Shown: positions 43,445-52,301, counted from the stretch's first letter. The stretch: 64,000 nt of DNA from JAGQYP01 sp041392305 (GCA_041392305.1 JAWKMJ010000007.1:62001-126000), one strand, 5' to 3'. Numbers and translations are program-made. Notes: generated from the sequence alone by a model not told the origin.

Positions 43445-44692
43445 TTATTCTTGTTTAATCGTGATATGGAATTTTCTCAAATTAAACTCCCACTGAGCAT
43501 AAGTAATAAAATCATTGATCGTTCCTTTGAATAAATTAAAATTTTCTATTTGGTGTGGAAGTTGAACTACATTCTTAACCTCTCCATCAAGACCTATTGA
43601 AAACAATTCAGTTGCATCATAGTTATTATAGCTTTGCTCATAACCAAATAATATAGTGCCATCATCCCAAGTATCAATAAATACGTCATAGGAAGCGTCA
43701 TACAAATCATTTGGAATAATTTTGTCCCAAATCAGATTTCCATTTAAATCATAGGTTCCTATACTGTAATATCTAGCCGATGGCCAACGGTAGAGAATGA
43801 CTAATTTATTGTTAATCATTTCAAAAGTATTGGACTTCGGAAAATCAGTTAGCCAACGATTGTCATCAGCGTATTTTTTGGATTTAACAATTAACTCTTT
43901 CTCCCAATCTACAATCAAAGACCCTTTTCCTTCTTTAGCTTTTCGATCTAAAGTTATTTTTCTAAGCTTAAACGTGTTGTTATCCAAACTATCTGATTTA
44001 GAATTGTAGCAATAAAAGCTATTGTCTGAAATTCTTACCAATTGTGGACAACCTGCATCGAAACCCATATCAAACGATCTCCATTTGGATTTCATTATGC
44101 CCGTTCTGTATAAATAAACAACCGTTTTAGATTTACCCCCTTCATAATCCACTTCTCCGGCAATGGCAATAAGGGAATCGCAAAGAACTACTCCGTCGTA
44201 AAAATTGGTATATTTGTAGTCTCCTCCTGTCATGTAAGTTGGTTTCTGAGTTTTATGCTCAAAAAATAAGGAAAACCGGTTCCCAAATACAACGATGTTA
44301 CCCGTTTTTGGCTCATATACCGCTTGAGGTTCAGGAGCATCTTCGTCACCATAAGCACACTTACGCGTTAGTTCAGCATAGAAATAATGAGCATAGATTT
44401 TTTCCCAATTGCTTCCTTTTTTTTCGAATCGAAATATAGCTGGATAACAGTATCCTTCTTTTCCAGGATATTCTATGTTTGAAAGGAATACAAGTACATC
44501 GTCACTGTGATGGATGACTATGCCGTCTTCATGAAGTTTGTATTTGATTAACGTGTCGATTTTAGGTCCATCAATAAAACTGCTTTTGTATTCTACAGTA
44601 TTAGCTTTTACGAGGTTGAAATTTTGTGCATTAGAAAAGGAAAACACTAATAGAAAGGCTAAAAAAAGAATTATGGATTTACTGTTATTCAT
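43445..44692 (-). CDS. Hypothetical exported protein
   Basis: A 415-residue protein with signal peptide SIILFLAFLLVFSFSNAQN. The mature part has regularly spaced strands with motifs such as GNIVVFGNRFSLFF, TVVYLYRTG and LDGEVKNVVQL, which could form a beta-propeller, but I do not recognise the family. The ATG at 44692 is chosen because it puts the signal peptide at the start; a longer frame begins at 44725. It is alone on its strand between the SpoIIE tail repeats and the DUF1990-like gene. Confidence 0.65.
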   Translation of the reverse strand: MNNSKSIILFLAFLLVFSFSNAQNFNLVKANTVEYKSSFIDGPKIDTLIKYKLHEDGIVIHHSDDVLVFLSNIEYPGKEGYCYPAIFRFEKKGSNWEKIYAHYFYAELTRKCAYGDEDAPEPQAVYEPKTGNIVVFGNRFSLFFEHKTQKPTYMTGGDYKYTNFYDGVVLCDSLIAIAGEVDYEGGKSKTVVYLYRTGIMKSKWRSFDMGFDAGCPQLVRISDNSFYCYNSKSDSLDNNTFKLRKITLDRKAKEGKGSLIVDWEKELIVKSKKYADDNRWLTDFPKSNTFEMINNKLVILYRWPSARYYSIGTYDLNGNLIWDKIIPNDLYDASYDVFIDTWDDGTILFGYEQSYNNYDATELFSIGLDGEVKNVVQLPHQIENFNLFKGTINDFITYAQWEFNLRKFHITIKQE

Positions 44693-44802
44693 AGTCGTAA
44701 TATTTTCATCGAATATAATTGACAATTAAATCTTGATTCTTTAAAAGTTCATGAATGGTAGATCTGTGTTTATGAGGTGCAATTTGAAAAAGATTCTATG
44801 GT

Positions 44803-45369
44803 TTAATCTTCCATTTTTCTCTTAAAATTCTCCAAAGCCTTTTTTGTACTATATTTTTGATATGGTCGGGAAAACACTGGTCCAAGTAGTTTACTCAGAA
44901 AATTACCAGGACTGGAATACGTATGAATTTTAAAGTAAATACAGTTTTGCCTTCTTTCTATTGTAAAAGTTGAAATCCCTTTTTCAACATGACCTTCTAA
45001 AGTCTCATAACTAAAACCTTTACAATCTGCTTTATCAATGATTTCAGAAATACGAACGCCTGTTATGATCTTTTGTGACCATTTCGGATTGGGGGGAATG
45101 AATATTTGCTGCACTAATGTATCTCCTACTTGCATGCTTCTATTTTCCTCCTGCCATTGACCAAAACCTTCCAAGATATTTTTTGGAAATATATTGTACT
45201 CAAACAAAATAGAGAAATTTAGGTGTTCAAATTCCAACTTCGTAACCAATTGAACCTCCGAAATAACTTCCTTTAATTGATTCTGATCATAAGGAATAAC
45301 TTTCTCAGATTTGAAAAACGCCAAATGCTTAAAGTAATTTTTGTTTTGATTTTTAAGATAGATGCGCAT
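44803..45369 (-). CDS. DUF1990/SRPBCC-like protein
   Basis: A 188-residue cytosolic protein. The second half follows the DUF1990 pattern: QIFIPPNPKW, TGVRISEIIDKADCKGFSYE, TLEGHVEKGISTFTIER and a C-terminal helix after SPGNFLSKLLGPVFSRPYQK. DUF1990 proteins are START/SRPBCC-like and may bind a hydrophobic ligand; the function is unknown. The N-terminal 60 residues are less typical. It stands alone, 77 bases from the next gene. Confidence 0.65.
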   Translation of the reverse strand: MRIYLKNQNKNYFKHLAFFKSEKVIPYDQNQLKEVISEVQLVTKLEFEHLNFSILFEYNIFPKNILEGFGQWQEENRSMQVGDTLVQQIFIPPNPKWSQKIITGVRISEIIDKADCKGFSYETLEGHVEKGISTFTIERRQNCIYFKIHTYSSPGNFLSKLLGPVFSRPYQKYSTKKALENFKRKMED

Positions 45370-45423
45370 TGTATTTTTGAGAAAGATAATAAGTACATGA
45401 AATCATGAAGAAGATTAACTAAA

Positions 45424-45505
45424 ACGGACTGTCCTTTTCAGGGAAGTACAGTCCGTAAAAATGCAAAAAAAAATCCCCTTGGCGAATAATTCCAAGGGGA
45501 AAACT
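45424..45505 (-). terminator. Two consecutive hairpins downstream of the lipoprotein gene
   Basis: CCCCTTGG (45475-45482) pairs with CCAAGGGG (45492-45499), and on the minus strand the stem is followed by a long T run (45464-45472), a strong terminator for the lipoprotein gene. A second stem, ACGGACTGT (45424-45432) with ACAGTCCGT (45448-45456), lies just beyond. Confidence 0.8.
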
Positions 45506-45525
45506 ATAATTTATCGGATCAAAAA

Positions 45526-46146
45526 TTAATCTGCGTATTGAAATTGTCCTTTAAAATATCCATTAGTCAATGTTCTTGACCCTCCATTACCATCATACAA
45601 TTTACATGAAAAACTTGCTTCAATCTCTATATGAGGTATACCACTAATTGTTTTTTCAGTCATTGAGGTAATAGTGAATGTACTTCCTGTCTGATCTGCA
45701 GTTCCACTAGATGTAGTCCAGTAAACATTTGCTTCATCTATGGCAATTCGAACTCCATCACCTCCGAAAATATAGTTTTTCGATCCAGTATTAAATAAGG
45801 CTTTCCAGTCGTTATAAGCAGGTAATGTAGCTCCTGTCCATGTAAGTTGACCAATTGCAACTTCTGCACTTTCATTGGTAGAGTAATTGTACATGCTTGA
45901 TCCCCAGCTCCCAGTAAAAGTAACAGGAGAAGTCTGGCTATCGATACTAGTGTAATCAGAGTATCCCTGCTGTACTAGACTCGTGGTCGTTACAATCATT
46001 TCATAGCTGGCACCATCTATTGTTGCGGTAAACATGGCGGTAGCATTTGAATTATTGTTGGAAGGGGTAGGGTCTTCCGGTTGACAAGAAGAAAAGATTA
46101 AAGCCACTGCTGCCGCTGCGCTCAATACAAAATTCATTTTTTTCAT
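45526..46146 (-). CDS. Hypothetical lipoprotein, DUF6252-like
   Basis: A 206-residue predicted lipoprotein: signal with lipobox LIFSSC (Cys20), an Asn/Ser/Pro linker (PSNNNSNAT), then a beta-rich domain opening with MFTATIDGASYEM and ending SRTLTNGYFKGQFQY. This layout matches the DUF6252/DUF5025-like lipoproteins common in Flavobacteriales, of unknown function. It has its own strong terminator (45464-45499). Confidence 0.7.
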   Translation of the reverse strand: MKKMNFVLSAAAAVALIFSSCQPEDPTPSNNNSNATAMFTATIDGASYEMIVTTTSLVQQGYSDYTSIDSQTSPVTFTGSWGSSMYNYSTNESAEVAIGQLTWTGATLPAYNDWKALFNTGSKNYIFGGDGVRIAIDEANVYWTTSSGTADQTGSTFTITSMTEKTISGIPHIEIEASFSCKLYDGNGGSRTLTNGYFKGQFQYAD

Positions 46147-46261
46147 AAGGATTAATTTATAGGTTATTATTAATAATTGAATGCAAGAATATCAAAAATA
46201 TTACGATTTTACAAGGAATCAACGCTCTTTTAAATTCAAAATAACGCGGATTAAATTTTGC

Positions 46262-46288
46262 AAAAAAAAGACCCCAAAAAGGGGCCTA
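46262..46288 (-). terminator. Terminator downstream of trxB
   Basis: On the minus strand GGCCCCTTTTTGGGGTC is followed by nine T, a classic terminator, reached after the transcript has crossed the repeat block at 46296-46447. Confidence 0.75.
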
Positions 46289-46295
46289 GAAAATT

Positions 46296-46365
46296 CAAAG
46301 TTCAAAGTTCAAAATTCAAAATTCAAAATTCAAAGTTCAAAGTTCAAAATTCAAAGTTCAAAATT
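46296..46365. repeat. Heptamer array, 10 units of CAAA(A/G)TT
   Basis: Ten in-phase units; only position 5 varies (A or G). It is the second array of the heptamer family seen at 5283-5387, here with position 7 always T. Confidence 0.95.
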
Positions 46366-46405
46366 ATTTCCTTATCAGTCGATAAGCTCAATATCTTTTG
46401 GTTCT
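46360..46405 (-). repeat. 60-bp repeat, decayed partial copy
   Basis: 37/46 identical to 32188-32247 in the same orientation. All nine differences replace G or C of the intact copy with A or T. TTCTTAATTCTAAATTCT words fill the rest up to the trxB stop. Confidence 0.75.
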
Positions 46406-46447
46406 TAATTCTTAATTCTAAATTCTAAATTCTACATTCTAAATTCA

Positions 46448-47395
46448 TCAGTCTTCCAAACTCGCCAAATATCTCTCAGCGTCCAAAGCGGCCATACAAC
46501 CTGTTCCGGCGGCTGTAATCGCTTGTCTGTATTCCTTATCTGCAGCATCTCCAGCTACGAAAACACCTGGAACATTGGTTTTAGAAGTACCTGGTTTTTC
46601 ATATTTGATGTAACCCACTTCATCCAAATTGATGTACTCCTTGAAAATATCTGTATTGGGTTTGTGACCAATAGCTACGAAAAATCCTGTTGCTGGAATC
46701 GTGTGTTCTTCTCCAGTTACCACATTTTTTACATGAACTCCTTCTACACCTTCTTCTCCAACCACATCAACCGTTTGAGTATTGTATAGGATTTCAATAT
46801 TCGGTGTATTTTCTACTCTTTTGATCATGACTTTTGAAGCTCTCATCTCATCTCTTCTGATCAACATAGTCACTTTCGAACAAAGTTTTGATAAGTAATG
46901 TGCTTCTTCACAAGCAGAATCTCCTCCACCTACGATCACTGTTTCTTGACCTCGGTAGAAAAATCCGTCGCAAACCGCACAAGCGGATACTCCTCCACCA
47001 GCTTTTAGCAATCTTTGTTCATTTGGAAGCCCTAGGTATTTAGCAGAAGCCCCTGTAGAAATAATCACTGTATTCGCGTGAATTTCTTTTCCATCTTCTG
47101 TCCATGCTTTGTGAACCGGACCTGAAAAATCTACTTTATCAATAAATCCTGTTCTAATATCTGCTTGAAAACGCTCTGCTTGAGCCTGTAATTCCAACAT
47201 CATTTCAGGACCCGTAATTCCTTGCGGATACCCCGGGAAATTCTCAACTTCATTGGTAGTTGTTAATTGTCCTCCTGGCTGCATCCCTTGATACAAAACA
47301 GGGTGCATGTCTGCTCTTGCTGCGTAAATTGCCGCGGTATAACCTGCTGGTCCAGAACCAATAATAAGGCATTTTACTCTTTCTATATCGCTCAT
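46448..47395 (-). CDS. trxB: Thioredoxin-disulfide reductase
   Basis: A 315-residue FAD enzyme that reduces thioredoxin with NADPH. It has the FAD-binding GSGPAGYTAAIYAARA at 13-28, the redox-active CAVCDG near 138-143, the NADPH-binding GGGDSACEEA and the C-terminal FAD motif PGVFVAGDAADKEYRQAITA. Length and motifs are canonical. It is monocistronic, with a terminator beyond the downstream repeat block. The stop codon is embedded in TTCTAAATTCATCA repeat-like sequence. Confidence 0.96.
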   Translation of the reverse strand: MSDIERVKCLIIGSGPAGYTAAIYAARADMHPVLYQGMQPGGQLTTTNEVENFPGYPQGITGPEMMLELQAQAERFQADIRTGFIDKVDFSGPVHKAWTEDGKEIHANTVIISTGASAKYLGLPNEQRLLKAGGGVSACAVCDGFFYRGQETVIVGGGDSACEEAHYLSKLCSKVTMLIRRDEMRASKVMIKRVENTPNIEILYNTQTVDVVGEEGVEGVHVKNVVTGEEHTIPATGFFVAIGHKPNTDIFKEYINLDEVGYIKYEKPGTSKTNVPGVFVAGDAADKEYRQAITAAGTGCMAALDAERYLASLED

Positions 47396-47622
47396 ATTAA
47401 TGTATTGTTATTTTGAATTAGTATGTAAACAAACCTTTCTGATTTTAGTTCTTGTTTTAAGACTTAAAACAGGATCTTTTCACAAAGGAGTGCCAAAATT
47501 AATTGAATTTTTGAATTCCCAAGGTGACCTGAGTTACCAATTCATTTTTACGCTTCGATAAGATTACAAGAAAGATTTTAGAGATTTCCGCTGAATAATT
47601 TCATATATCAGAATAAAGGCTG

Positions 47623-47630
47623 TATTTTTG
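47623..47630 (+). promoter_or_regulatory. -7 box (TATTTTTG) for the helicase gene
   Basis: TATTTTTG matches TAnnTTTG, 24 bases before the helicase ATG, with a TTTC at 47599-47602 at -33 distance (20-base spacer). Confidence 0.45.
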
Positions 47631-47654
47631 TAGCCCAATTTTCAAAACGCAGGC

Positions 47655-49163
47655 ATGATCGACGAAACATTATTTGTTAAGAAAAAACTTTATCCATTTC
47701 AAGAAAAAGCAGTCTCACAAATAATAGAAAAACTTAAGGCAAATGACGAAAATTTTAATTTACTATTCCAGTTGCCAACTGGTGGAGGTAAGACGGTAAT
47801 CTTCTCAGAAATAGCCAAAGAATATATCAAGCACTGGAACAAAAAGGTGCTCATTTTAACGCATCGAATCGAATTGTCTGTTCAAACTTCTGTCCAGCTC
47901 AAAGCGATTAAAGTCAACAATAAAGTCATTAATTCCGAAGTAAAATCTTTGGATGACCAGGAAGATTATCAGTGCTTCATAGCCATGGTGGAAACCTTAA
48001 ACAATCGCTTGCAAGAGAATGAAAATTTTGTGGAGGATGTTGGATTGGTGATCGTTGATGAAGCCCATTATAATTCATTTAGAAAGATCTTTCAATATTA
48101 TGAAGGTTCTAATATTCTTGGTGTCACGGCTACACCCTTAAGTTCGAACAAAGCACTTCCGCTAAACGATAATTATGATGAGTTGATCGTGGGGGAGAGC
48201 ATAAAATCCTTGATCGAAGGTGCTTATTTAGCAGATGCAGAAACTTTTACCTATGATGTGAATCTTCATGGTCTTAAAATTGGATCCAATGGAGATTTTA
48301 CTGTGAGTTCTTCTGAATTGGTTTACGGAAACTACTTCATGCAAGAAAAGCTACTTTTTGCTTATGAAGAAGTGGCCTTAGGCAAGAAAACCTTGATTTT
48401 TAATTCGGGAATTGAAACCTCTGAAAGAGTCTTTGAAACTTTTAAAAAGAAAGGCTATAAGATTCGTCATTTGGACTCTACATTTTCTGATAAAGACAGA
48501 AAAGACATTATTAAATGGTTTAAGGAAACTCCTGATGCCATTTTAACTTCTGTAGGGATCTTGACAACAGGATTTGACGAGCCTTCTGTAGAAACCATTA
48601 TTTTAAATAGAGCTACACGTTCACTTACTTTATACCATCAGATGATTGGTAGAGGATCCAGAAAATTGCCAAAAAAAGACTTATTCACTGTGATCGATTT
48701 AGGAAACAACGTGAGAAGATTTGGTCTTTGGCAAGATTATATCAATTGGACAGATGCCTTTAAATATCCGGATCGTTTCTTGGAATCCAGATTGTCTGAA
48801 GAAGACGACATGGCTTTTGAGGTAGAATATGAAATTCCTCAAAAAGTGAAAGAGAAGATGGATACTCAATTGATCGAAAGTTTCTGCATGAAGAGGGTAT
48901 ACGATGAGATTGTCAATAGTGGTGAAAAAGGAAAGGAAGCCGTAGATCGTTCCATTGAAAATCACGCAGAAGCAATCATTGCAAATTCGGAAGACTTATA
49001 CGACGGAATTGAATTGCAGGAAATGTTGCAAGAACAAATCGAATATAGATTGAAACAATACACCAAATTGATTTCAAAATCGACTGACAATTATTTCAAA
49101 TGGTTGTTTGATACATACAACCGACAATTAGCACAAAAATTGAGAGCGAATTTAGATATGTGA
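47655..49163 (+). CDS. DEAD/DEAH-box (superfamily 2) helicase
   Basis: A 502-residue cytosolic helicase. RecA-like domain 1 has the Q-like YPFQEKAVSQI, Walker A LPTGGGKTV, motif Ia ILTHRIELSVQ, Walker B DEAH and motif III GVTATP. Domain 2 has TLIFNSGIETS, VGILTTGFDEPSVE and the motif VI-type QMIGRGSRKLP. It resembles the restriction-helicase (ResIII/SSL2-like) branch. A C-terminal extension of about 140 residues is unassigned. It is a single gene with its own promoter and terminator. Duplex unwinding in DNA repair or RNA metabolism is possible; the sequence does not decide. Confidence 0.9.
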   Translation: MIDETLFVKKKLYPFQEKAVSQIIEKLKANDENFNLLFQLPTGGGKTVIFSEIAKEYIKHWNKKVLILTHRIELSVQTSVQLKAIKVNNKVINSEVKSLDDQEDYQCFIAMVETLNNRLQENENFVEDVGLVIVDEAHYNSFRKIFQYYEGSNILGVTATPLSSNKALPLNDNYDELIVGESIKSLIEGAYLADAETFTYDVNLHGLKIGSNGDFTVSSSELVYGNYFMQEKLLFAYEEVALGKKTLIFNSGIETSERVFETFKKKGYKIRHLDSTFSDKDRKDIIKWFKETPDAILTSVGILTTGFDEPSVETIILNRATRSLTLYHQMIGRGSRKLPKKDLFTVIDLGNNVRRFGLWQDYINWTDAFKYPDRFLESRLSEEDDMAFEVEYEIPQKVKEKMDTQLIESFCMKRVYDEIVNSGEKGKEAVDRSIENHAEAIIANSEDLYDGIELQEMLQEQIEYRLKQYTKLISKSTDNYFKWLFDTYNRQLAQKLRANLDM

Positions 49164-49216
49164 AAAACTTTTGTCATAAAAATGTCATAATTTTTCAACA
49201 ATTCGTTTTGAAGCTT

Positions 49217-49250
49217 AAAAGCCTGATTCATAGATGAGTCGGGCTTTTTT
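49217..49250 (+). terminator. Terminator after the helicase gene
   Basis: AAAAGCCTGATTCA pairs with TGAGTCGGGCTTTTTT, a stem followed by a T run, 54 bases after the stop codon. Confidence 0.75.
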
Positions 49251-49295
49251 AATGTTATGCGTATATGAATTCTTTGACAAAAATCAGAGTAGGTG

Positions 49296-49309
49296 ATGAT
49301 ATGTGTCAT
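49296..49309. promoter_or_regulatory. Possible Crp/Fnr-type site upstream of the cbb3 operon
   Basis: ATGA-N6-TCAT, flanked by an outer inverted repeat AGGTGAT (49291-49297) and ATCACCT (49312-49318), lies just upstream of the -33 element of ccoS. Crp/Fnr regulators commonly control cbb3 oxidases by oxygen, and the position suits an activator. The match is short, so this is tentative. Confidence 0.35.
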
Positions 49310-49317
49310 AAATCACC

Positions 49318-49347
49318 TTTGAAATGCTTTCTTAATTTGTAGCTTTG
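49318..49347 (+). promoter_or_regulatory. Promoter of the cbb3 oxidase operon
   Basis: TTTG at 49318-49321, an 18-base spacer, and TAGCTTTG at 49340-49347 make a good match to the Bacteroidota promoter (TTTG-N19-TAnnTTTG), 21 bases before the ccoS ATG. Confidence 0.65.
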
Positions 49348-49368
49348 AACACGTAAAATAAAAATACA

Positions 49369-49566
49369 ATGAGCGTAGTCTTCATTTTAGTCGGAATTTC
49401 TATTTGCCTGGCTCTCTTTTTTTTGGGAGCATTTATTTGGTCCGTGAAGTCAGGTCAATATGAGGATGACTATACGCCTTCTGTGCGTATTTTATTTGAT
49501 GATGAGCTCATTAAAAAATCAGATCAAAAAGAAGTTAAAATCAAAAGTTCTATTAACAAAAACTAG
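49369..49566 (+). CDS. ccoS: cbb3-type oxidase assembly protein CcoS
   Basis: A 65-residue small membrane protein: MSVVFILVGISICLALFFLG is its single membrane segment, followed by the CcoS-typical FIWSVKSGQYEDDYTPSVRI and FDDE. CcoS is needed to insert haem and copper cofactors into CcoN. It is the first gene of the cluster, behind a clear promoter, and is 3 bases from ccoN. In many Bacteroidota a copper P-type ATPase (ccoI) precedes it; here a helicase gene does. Confidence 0.9.
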   Translation: MSVVFILVGISICLALFFLGAFIWSVKSGQYEDDYTPSVRILFDDELIKKSDQKEVKIKSSINKN

Positions 49567-49569
49567 TGT

Positions 49570-51510
49570 ATGGAGTTAGAAAAGTACAGCTATGACAACG
49601 GTATCGTAAGGAAGTTCCTTATTGCCTCCGTTATTTTTGGAATCGTTGGGATGCTTGTAGGTTTGCTTGCAGCTTTCCAGTTGGTATATCCAGAATTGAA
49701 TTTGGCCCCTTGGCTATCATTTGGTCGAATCAGACCACTTCACACGAATGCAGTGATCTTTGCTTTCGTTGGAAATGCGATCTTTACAGGGGTGTATTAT
49801 TCACTTCAAAGATTGTTGAAGACCAGAATGTACTCAGACACCTTGAGTAATATTAATTTCTGGGGATGGCAGTTGATTATTCTATCAGCCGCGATTACGC
49901 TTCCTTTGGGGTATACTACTGGTAAGGAATATGCTGAATTAGAATGGCCAATTGATATTGCTATCGCACTTATTTGGGTCGTTTTTGGATGGAATATGAT
50001 TGCTACAATCATGAAGAGACGTGTAAAACACATGTATGTAGCGATTTGGTTTTACATCGCAACATTCGTTACCGTTGCTGTACTTCACATTGTAAACTCG
50101 TTCGAAATGCCGGTTACCATGCTGAAATCCTATTCAGTTTATGCTGGTGTACAAGATGCTTTGGTTCAGTGGTGGTACGGACATAATGCGGTGGCATTTT
50201 TCTTAACAACTCCATTCTTGGGAATCATGTACTATTTTATTCCTAAGGCGTCTAACAGACCAGTTTATTCTTACAGACTTTCGATTATTCACTTCTGGGC
50301 CTTGATTTTCATCTACATCTGGGCAGGACCTCACCACTTATTGTATACTGCACTTCCTGATTGGGCGCAGTCTTTAGGTGTTGTGTTCTCCATCATGTTG
50401 ATCATGCCTTCTTGGGGAGGGATGTTGAACGGACTTTTAACTTTGAGAGGAGCCTGGGATAAAGTAAGAGAGGATCCAGTATTGAAATTCATGGTGGTTG
50501 CTGTTACAGCATATGGTATGGCAACTTTTGAAGGACCCATGCTTTCCTTAAAGAATGTAAACTGGATTTCTCACTACACTGACTGGACTATTGCTCACGT
50601 GCACGTAGGAGGTCTTGGATGGAATGGGATGTTGGCTTTTGGTATGTTCTACTATTTAGTTCCTAAGTTGTGGAATACCAAATTACATTCAGTTGGATTG
50701 GCAAATACACACTTTTGGATTGCTACTCTAGGGATTTTATTTTATGCTATTCCTATTTATTGGGGAGGTTTCTATCAAGGTTTAATGTGGAAAGAATTTG
50801 ATTCTGATGGATTGATTGCACACACATTCGTTGAAACTTTAGTTTATTTGAAACCTTTCTGGCTGATGAGAGCACTAGGTGGTACAATGTATTTCATAGG
50901 TGTGTTCTTAATGGTTTATAACTTATGGAAAACAGCTAAATCTGGAAGTTTTGTAGCCAACGAAGAAGCTGAAGCGGTAAATGTTAGAAATGCGAAATCT
51001 GAGCACAAAGGTGAACATTGGCATAGATGGATTGAGGTTCGTCCAATTAAATTTACTGTATTGGCTTTAATCGCGATTTTGATCGGAGGAGCTATTGAGA
51101 TGATTCCAACTTTCTTAATCAAAACGAATGTTCCTACAATTGCTAGTGTTCAGCCTTATACGCCTCTTGAACTTCAAGGTAGAGATATCTATGTAAGAGA
51201 AGGATGTTACAATTGCCACTCACAGATGGTTCGTCCATTCCGTGATGAGGTGGAAAGATATGGGGATTACTCCAAAGCTGGTGAATACATTTATGACCAC
51301 CCATTCCAATGGGGTTCTAAAAGAACGGGGCCGGACTTACATCGTTCTGGAAAAGGGAATATGAAAATGAATAAGTCTGAAAAATGGCATTGGGACCATA
51401 TGTATGCTCCTCAGGATATTGCTGAAGGATCTGTAATGCCTGCATATACTTGGTTGTATGATGATGATTATAATAAATCAGATATGCCGGCAAAAATTAA
51501 TCTGCTATGA
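49570..51510 (+). CDS. ccoN: cbb3 oxidase fused CcoN-CcoO chain, main part
   Basis: A 646-residue frame. Residues 1-500 are CcoN, the catalytic haem-copper subunit with about 12-14 membrane segments (FGRIRPLHTNAVIFAF; WWYGHNAVAFFLTTPFLGIM; ISHYTDWTIAHVHVGGLGWN), with the His residues that bind haem b, haem b3 and CuB. After a linker and a membrane segment comes the CcoO cytochrome c domain with C546-Y-N-C549-H550. It ends in KINLL at 51510, but conserved KINAMRTIGVPYPEG continues in the next frame after two extra bases (CT, 51502-51503), so the full chain is probably 49570-51725 with a frameshift. Confidence 0.92.
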   Translation: MELEKYSYDNGIVRKFLIASVIFGIVGMLVGLLAAFQLVYPELNLAPWLSFGRIRPLHTNAVIFAFVGNAIFTGVYYSLQRLLKTRMYSDTLSNINFWGWQLIILSAAITLPLGYTTGKEYAELEWPIDIAIALIWVVFGWNMIATIMKRRVKHMYVAIWFYIATFVTVAVLHIVNSFEMPVTMLKSYSVYAGVQDALVQWWYGHNAVAFFLTTPFLGIMYYFIPKASNRPVYSYRLSIIHFWALIFIYIWAGPHHLLYTALPDWAQSLGVVFSIMLIMPSWGGMLNGLLTLRGAWDKVREDPVLKFMVVAVTAYGMATFEGPMLSLKNVNWISHYTDWTIAHVHVGGLGWNGMLAFGMFYYLVPKLWNTKLHSVGLANTHFWIATLGILFYAIPIYWGGFYQGLMWKEFDSDGLIAHTFVETLVYLKPFWLMRALGGTMYFIGVFLMVYNLWKTAKSGSFVANEEAEAVNVRNAKSEHKGEHWHRWIEVRPIKFTVLALIAILIGGAIEMIPTFLIKTNVPTIASVQPYTPLELQGRDIYVREGCYNCHSQMVRPFRDEVERYGDYSKAGEYIYDHPFQWGSKRTGPDLHRSGKGNMKMNKSEKWHWDHMYAPQDIAEGSVMPAYTWLYDDDYNKSDMPAKINLL

Positions 51511-51725
51511 GAACAATCGGGGTTCCTTATCCTGAAGGATTCGAAGAAATCGCAGTAGATAGTATGGAAGCTCAGCTGATGACTGTCGTTAGAGCATTAG
51601 AAGAACAAGGTGTTGAAAATGCTGAAGGTAGCAAGGATAAAGAGATCATTGCATTGATCGCTTATCTGGAAAGACTGGGTGCAGACATTCATAAAACACC
51701 AAAAGATCAACAACCAGAAAAATAG
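51507..51725 (+). CDS. ccoO: C-terminal end of the CcoO domain (separate frame)
   Basis: A 72-residue frame starting MRTIGVPYPEGFEEIA, the conserved end of CcoO, containing the helix LIAYLERLGADI. It overlaps the CcoN-CcoO frame by 4 bases (ATGA). It is either the last part of the fused chain displaced by an indel at 51502, or a genuinely split subunit translated by coupling; the first reading is more likely because the domain is incomplete without it. Confidence 0.75.
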   Translation: MRTIGVPYPEGFEEIAVDSMEAQLMTVVRALEEQGVENAEGSKDKEIIALIAYLERLGADIHKTPKDQQPEK

Positions 51726-51730
51726 ACATT

Positions 51731-51904
51731 ATGTTAAGATTCATTAAACATCATATGACTAGCATCGACGGGATAGAGATCTATCCAATTATCTCCCTGT
51801 TGATCTTCGTGGCTTTCTTCATCGGTTTGACTTGGTATGTTGTCAAAATGAAGAAGAGTGACATTAAAGAAATGAGTAATATTCCTTTGGAAGAAGATAA
51901 ATAA
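51731..51904 (+). CDS. ccoQ: CcoQ-type small cbb3 subunit
   Basis: A 57-residue protein: MLRFIKHHMTSIDGIEIYPI, one membrane segment (ISLLIFVAFFIGLTWYVV), then KMKKSDIKEMSNIPLEED. Position between ccoO and ccoP, size and single helix identify CcoQ, which stabilises the CcoP-CcoNO interaction. It starts 5 bases after the ccoO-end stop codon, and ccoP follows 7 bases later. Confidence 0.85.
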   Translation: MLRFIKHHMTSIDGIEIYPIISLLIFVAFFIGLTWYVVKMKKSDIKEMSNIPLEEDK

Positions 51905-51911
51905 AACGATT

Positions 51912-52259
51912 ATGAAAAAATTAACATATATCTTATTAGGTCTCTTTGTTAGCATGAATTCCTTTGCTCAGGAAGCAGCTGAAGCAGCAGCCAAAACGGG
52001 TGCGAAAGAGACAATTGAAGTTACTATTGCAGAAAGAATGGGACTATCAGAAACCGCTCTTTTTACGCTGATGATGTGTATTACCATAGTACTGCTAATC
52101 ATATTGGCTGTCATGATCTCCACACTTAAAAACGTATTGAATTTTAAGATCAATGGTGGATCGGATAAGCTAAAAATGATTTTGGTTCTTTGTAGGCATT
52201 GGCTTTTGCAGGTTCTCTTTTTGGTCAAGATGCAGCAGCTGGAGCAGAAACGGTTGTAG
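51912..52259 (+). CDS. ccoP: CcoP, N-terminal fragment (frameshifted)
   Basis: The first 93 residues (signal-like MKKLTYILLGLFVSMNSFA; TLMMCITIVLLIILAVMIS; NFKINGGSDKLKMILVL) are the N-terminal membrane part of a Bacteroidota CcoP. The last residues of the frame are frameshift product. Removing one T and one G near 52191-52198 continues with ALAFAGSLFGQDAAAGAETV and VEKTTIHS, and removing one T near 52281 joins the downstream fragment. The true gene therefore spans 51912-53102. Confidence 0.7.
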   Translation: MKKLTYILLGLFVSMNSFAQEAAEAAAKTGAKETIEVTIAERMGLSETALFTLMMCITIVLLIILAVMISTLKNVLNFKINGGSDKLKMILVLCRHWLLQVLFLVKMQQLEQKRL

Positions 52260-52301
52260 AAAAAACCACCATTCATTCCTTTTTCTGACACTGCTTTTTG
52301 G

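Noticed and set aside
46181..46408. 75-residue plus-strand frame before trxB
   Set aside because: Its C-terminal half is only the translation of the CAAA(A/G)TT array and repeats; no ribosome site or homology.
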